Source: Bacteroidales bacterium UBA3742
GTDB lineage: Bacteria; Bacteroidota; Bacteroidia; Bacteroidales; Paludibacteraceae
DNA length: 5,553 nucleotides
Assembly: GCA_002371785.1 (NCBI GenBank)
Contig: DFGU01000018.1
Location: 1 to 5,553, forward strand
Direction of reading: 5' to 3'
Both the position numbers and the translations under genes were made by a program. Shown here piece after piece: positions 4,301 through 5,553 of this stretch (position 1 is its first letter; every line of letters starts with the position of its first letter). The notes beneath the pieces were generated by a model that made no database searches, was not told the origin of the DNA, and was given only the letters and a program-made list of their open reading frames with translations.

Positions 4301-5553
4301 GACACGATTTGTGCCATATGTACGGCGTACGGACAGGGCGGAATAGCCGTCGTACGCGTCAGCGGTAGCCGGGCGATAGAGACGGTTGCCCGCTACTTTG
4401 TAGGCACACGTTCCCTCACCGACGCCCGGCCCTATACCGTGCTGCATGGCCACCTCCGGCGCGAGGACGAAGTGCTGGACGAGGTGCTCCTCACCCTCTT
4501 CCGCGCCCCGCATTCCTATACGGGCGAGGATGTAGTCGAGATAGCGTGCCACGGTAGCCTCTATATCCAGCAGGAACTGCTCCGCTGGCTCGTCGATGCC
4601 GGATGCCGCATGGCCCGCGGAGGCGAGTTCACCCAACGCGCCTTCCTCAACGGCAAGATGGACCTGACGCGTGCCGAAGCCGTAGCCGACCTCATCGCCG
4701 CGCAGTCGCGTGCCGAGAAAGACTTGGCGCTTAGCCAGTTGCGCGGTAGCGTGTCCGAGCGTATCTCGGAGCTGCGAGAGCGACTGCTCCATCTGACCTC
4801 GCTCCTCGAACTCGAACTCGACTTTGCCGACCATGAGGAACTGGAGTTTGCCGACCGCGGCGAACTGCATAGCCTGGCCGACGAGATAGCCCGTACGCTA
4901 CGCAGCCTCACTGAATCGTTCCGCACCGGCAATGCGATTCGCCATGGTATCCCCGTAGCCATCGTGGGTGCCCCCAACGCCGGTAAATCGACGCTACTCA
5001 ACGCCCTGCTGGGCGAGGAACGCGCCATCGTGAGCGACATACGCGGTACCACGCGCGACACCATCGAGGACACCCTCCTGCTGGACGGCGTGCTGTTCCG
5101 CCTCACCGACACCGCCGGCATCCATCAGACCGACGACCGACTCGAGCAACTCGGTATCGAGCGCAGCCGACGTGCTGCCCAGCGCGCCCGGATCATCCTT
5201 GAGGTGGTGGATGCCACCTGCCCCGTGCTCTCCGACGCGTGGCCTGCCGAGGCTACCGTGCTGCGCGTGTGGAACAAGTGCGACCTGGCCGACGGAGGCC
5301 CGGGACTCCATATATCCGCCAAGCAGGGCGATATATCCGCGCTGCGGCAACGCCTGGTCGAACTCGCCCAACAGACCCTCCATCAGTCCTCCGTCCTCAT
5401 CAGCAATGCCCGCCACTACGAGGCGCTATGCCGCGCCCTGGAGGCGATCGAGCGGGTACGAGAGGGTATGGACCAGGGACTCAGCGGCGAACTGCTCTCT
5501 ATGGACCTGCAAGACTGTCTCACCGCCCTGGGCGAGGTGACCGGCCAGATCAG
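4298..5553 (+). CDS. mnmE: tRNA uridine-5-carboxymethylaminomethyl(34) synthesis GTPase MnmE, 3' truncated by window
   Basis: With MnmG, MnmE installs the (carboxymethyl)aminomethyl group at C5 of the wobble uridine (U34) of certain tRNAs. It uses a methylene-THF-derived carbon and GTP hydrolysis, in the cytoplasm. 418 codons are visible. The N-terminal folate-binding domain occupies about 1-115 (DTICAI, GGIAVVRVSG with R20, HSYTGEDVVEIACHG 72-86, GEFTQRAFLNGKMDLTRAEA 109-128) and is followed by the helical domain. The G domain has all motifs: G1 GAPNAGKS (224-231, N227 being the expected potassium ligand), G2 GTTRDT (250-255), G3 DTAG (271-274), G4 NKCD (326-329) and G5 SAK (340-342). E283 matches the catalytic Glu282 of E. 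coli. The returning helical segment ELLSMDLQ...ALGEVTGQ (398-417) is present. By comparison with the roughly 454-residue E. coli protein, about 35-45 residues including the C-terminal CIGK motif lie outside the window. Start is TTG, supported by the Shine-Dalgarno and the family's DTICAI N-terminus. Confidence 0.96.
   Translation, partial: MDTICAICTAYGQGGIAVVRVSGSRAIETVARYFVGTRSLTDARPYTVLHGHLRREDEVLDEVLLTLFRAPHSYTGEDVVEIACHGSLYIQQELLRWLVDAGCRMARGGEFTQRAFLNGKMDLTRAEAVADLIAAQSRAEKDLALSQLRGSVSERISELRERLLHLTSLLELELDFADHEELEFADRGELHSLADEIARTLRSLTESFRTGNAIRHGIPVAIVGAPNAGKSTLLNALLGEERAIVSDIRGTTRDTIEDTLLLDGVLFRLTDTAGIHQTDDRLEQLGIERSRRAAQRARIILEVVDATCPVLSDAWPAEATVLRVWNKCDLADGGPGLHISAKQGDISALRQRLVELAQQTLHQSSVLISNARHYEALCRALEAIERVREGMDQGLSGELLSMDLQDCLTALGEVTGQI

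Noticed and set aside
4198..4317. A 40-codon N-terminal extension of the LRR protein to an ATG at 4317
   Set aside because: The extension contains the leftward promoter and would bury the signal peptide; transcription should start downstream of that ATG.
3959..4870. A 303-codon minus-strand open frame crossing from mnmE into the LRR gene
   Set aside because: It runs antisense to conserved MnmE motifs, passes through the divergent promoter pair, and reads the LRR signal-peptide region out of frame.

Overview
The window looks like chromosomal housekeeping DNA from a member of the Bacteroidota, most likely order Bacteroidales. Four promoters fit the phylum's distinctive consensus (TTTG at -33, TAnnTTTG at -7). 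Most genes have A-rich upstream regions rather than a Shine-Dalgarno sequence. One gene encodes a DUF4301 protein, a family I know mainly from Bacteroidota, and another encodes a BspA-type leucine-rich-repeat protein. GC content is moderate in the genes and AT-rich between them. I cannot name the genus.

Layout from left to right. A minus-strand group, read right to left, holds a diacylglycerol-kinase-family lipid kinase (613-1494), the dUTPase dut (127-561), and the first 34 codons of an exported protein starting at an unusual GTG (1-103). Both spacers in this group carry short tandem repeats. At 1495-1638 a divergent promoter pair drives the lipid kinase leftward and a 446-residue DUF4301 protein rightward (1639-2979). 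A strong, probably bidirectional terminator follows the DUF4301 gene. The 276-bp convergent gap behind it is packed with a 16-bp tandem array, inverted copies of the same motif and small hairpins. A minus-strand secreted 23-residue-repeat LRR protein follows (3256-4197). A second divergent promoter pair (4223-4270) separates it from mnmE, the tRNA-modification GTPase, which starts at TTG and runs off the right edge (4298-5553).

Functionally these are mostly independent maintenance genes: nucleotide-pool sanitation (Dut), tRNA wobble-uridine modification (MnmE), a lipid or diacylglycerol kinase, an exported LRR protein, and an uncharacterised cytoplasmic protein. I see no defence system, transposon, CRISPR array, tRNA or rRNA.

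The points most worth a second look are: (1) the two divergent promoters share one mirror-symmetric 48-bp architecture; (2) the repeat tract between the convergent genes; (3) DUF4301 motifs that resemble UDP-sugar pyrophosphorylases; (4) mnmE's TTG start behind a perfect AGGAGG.
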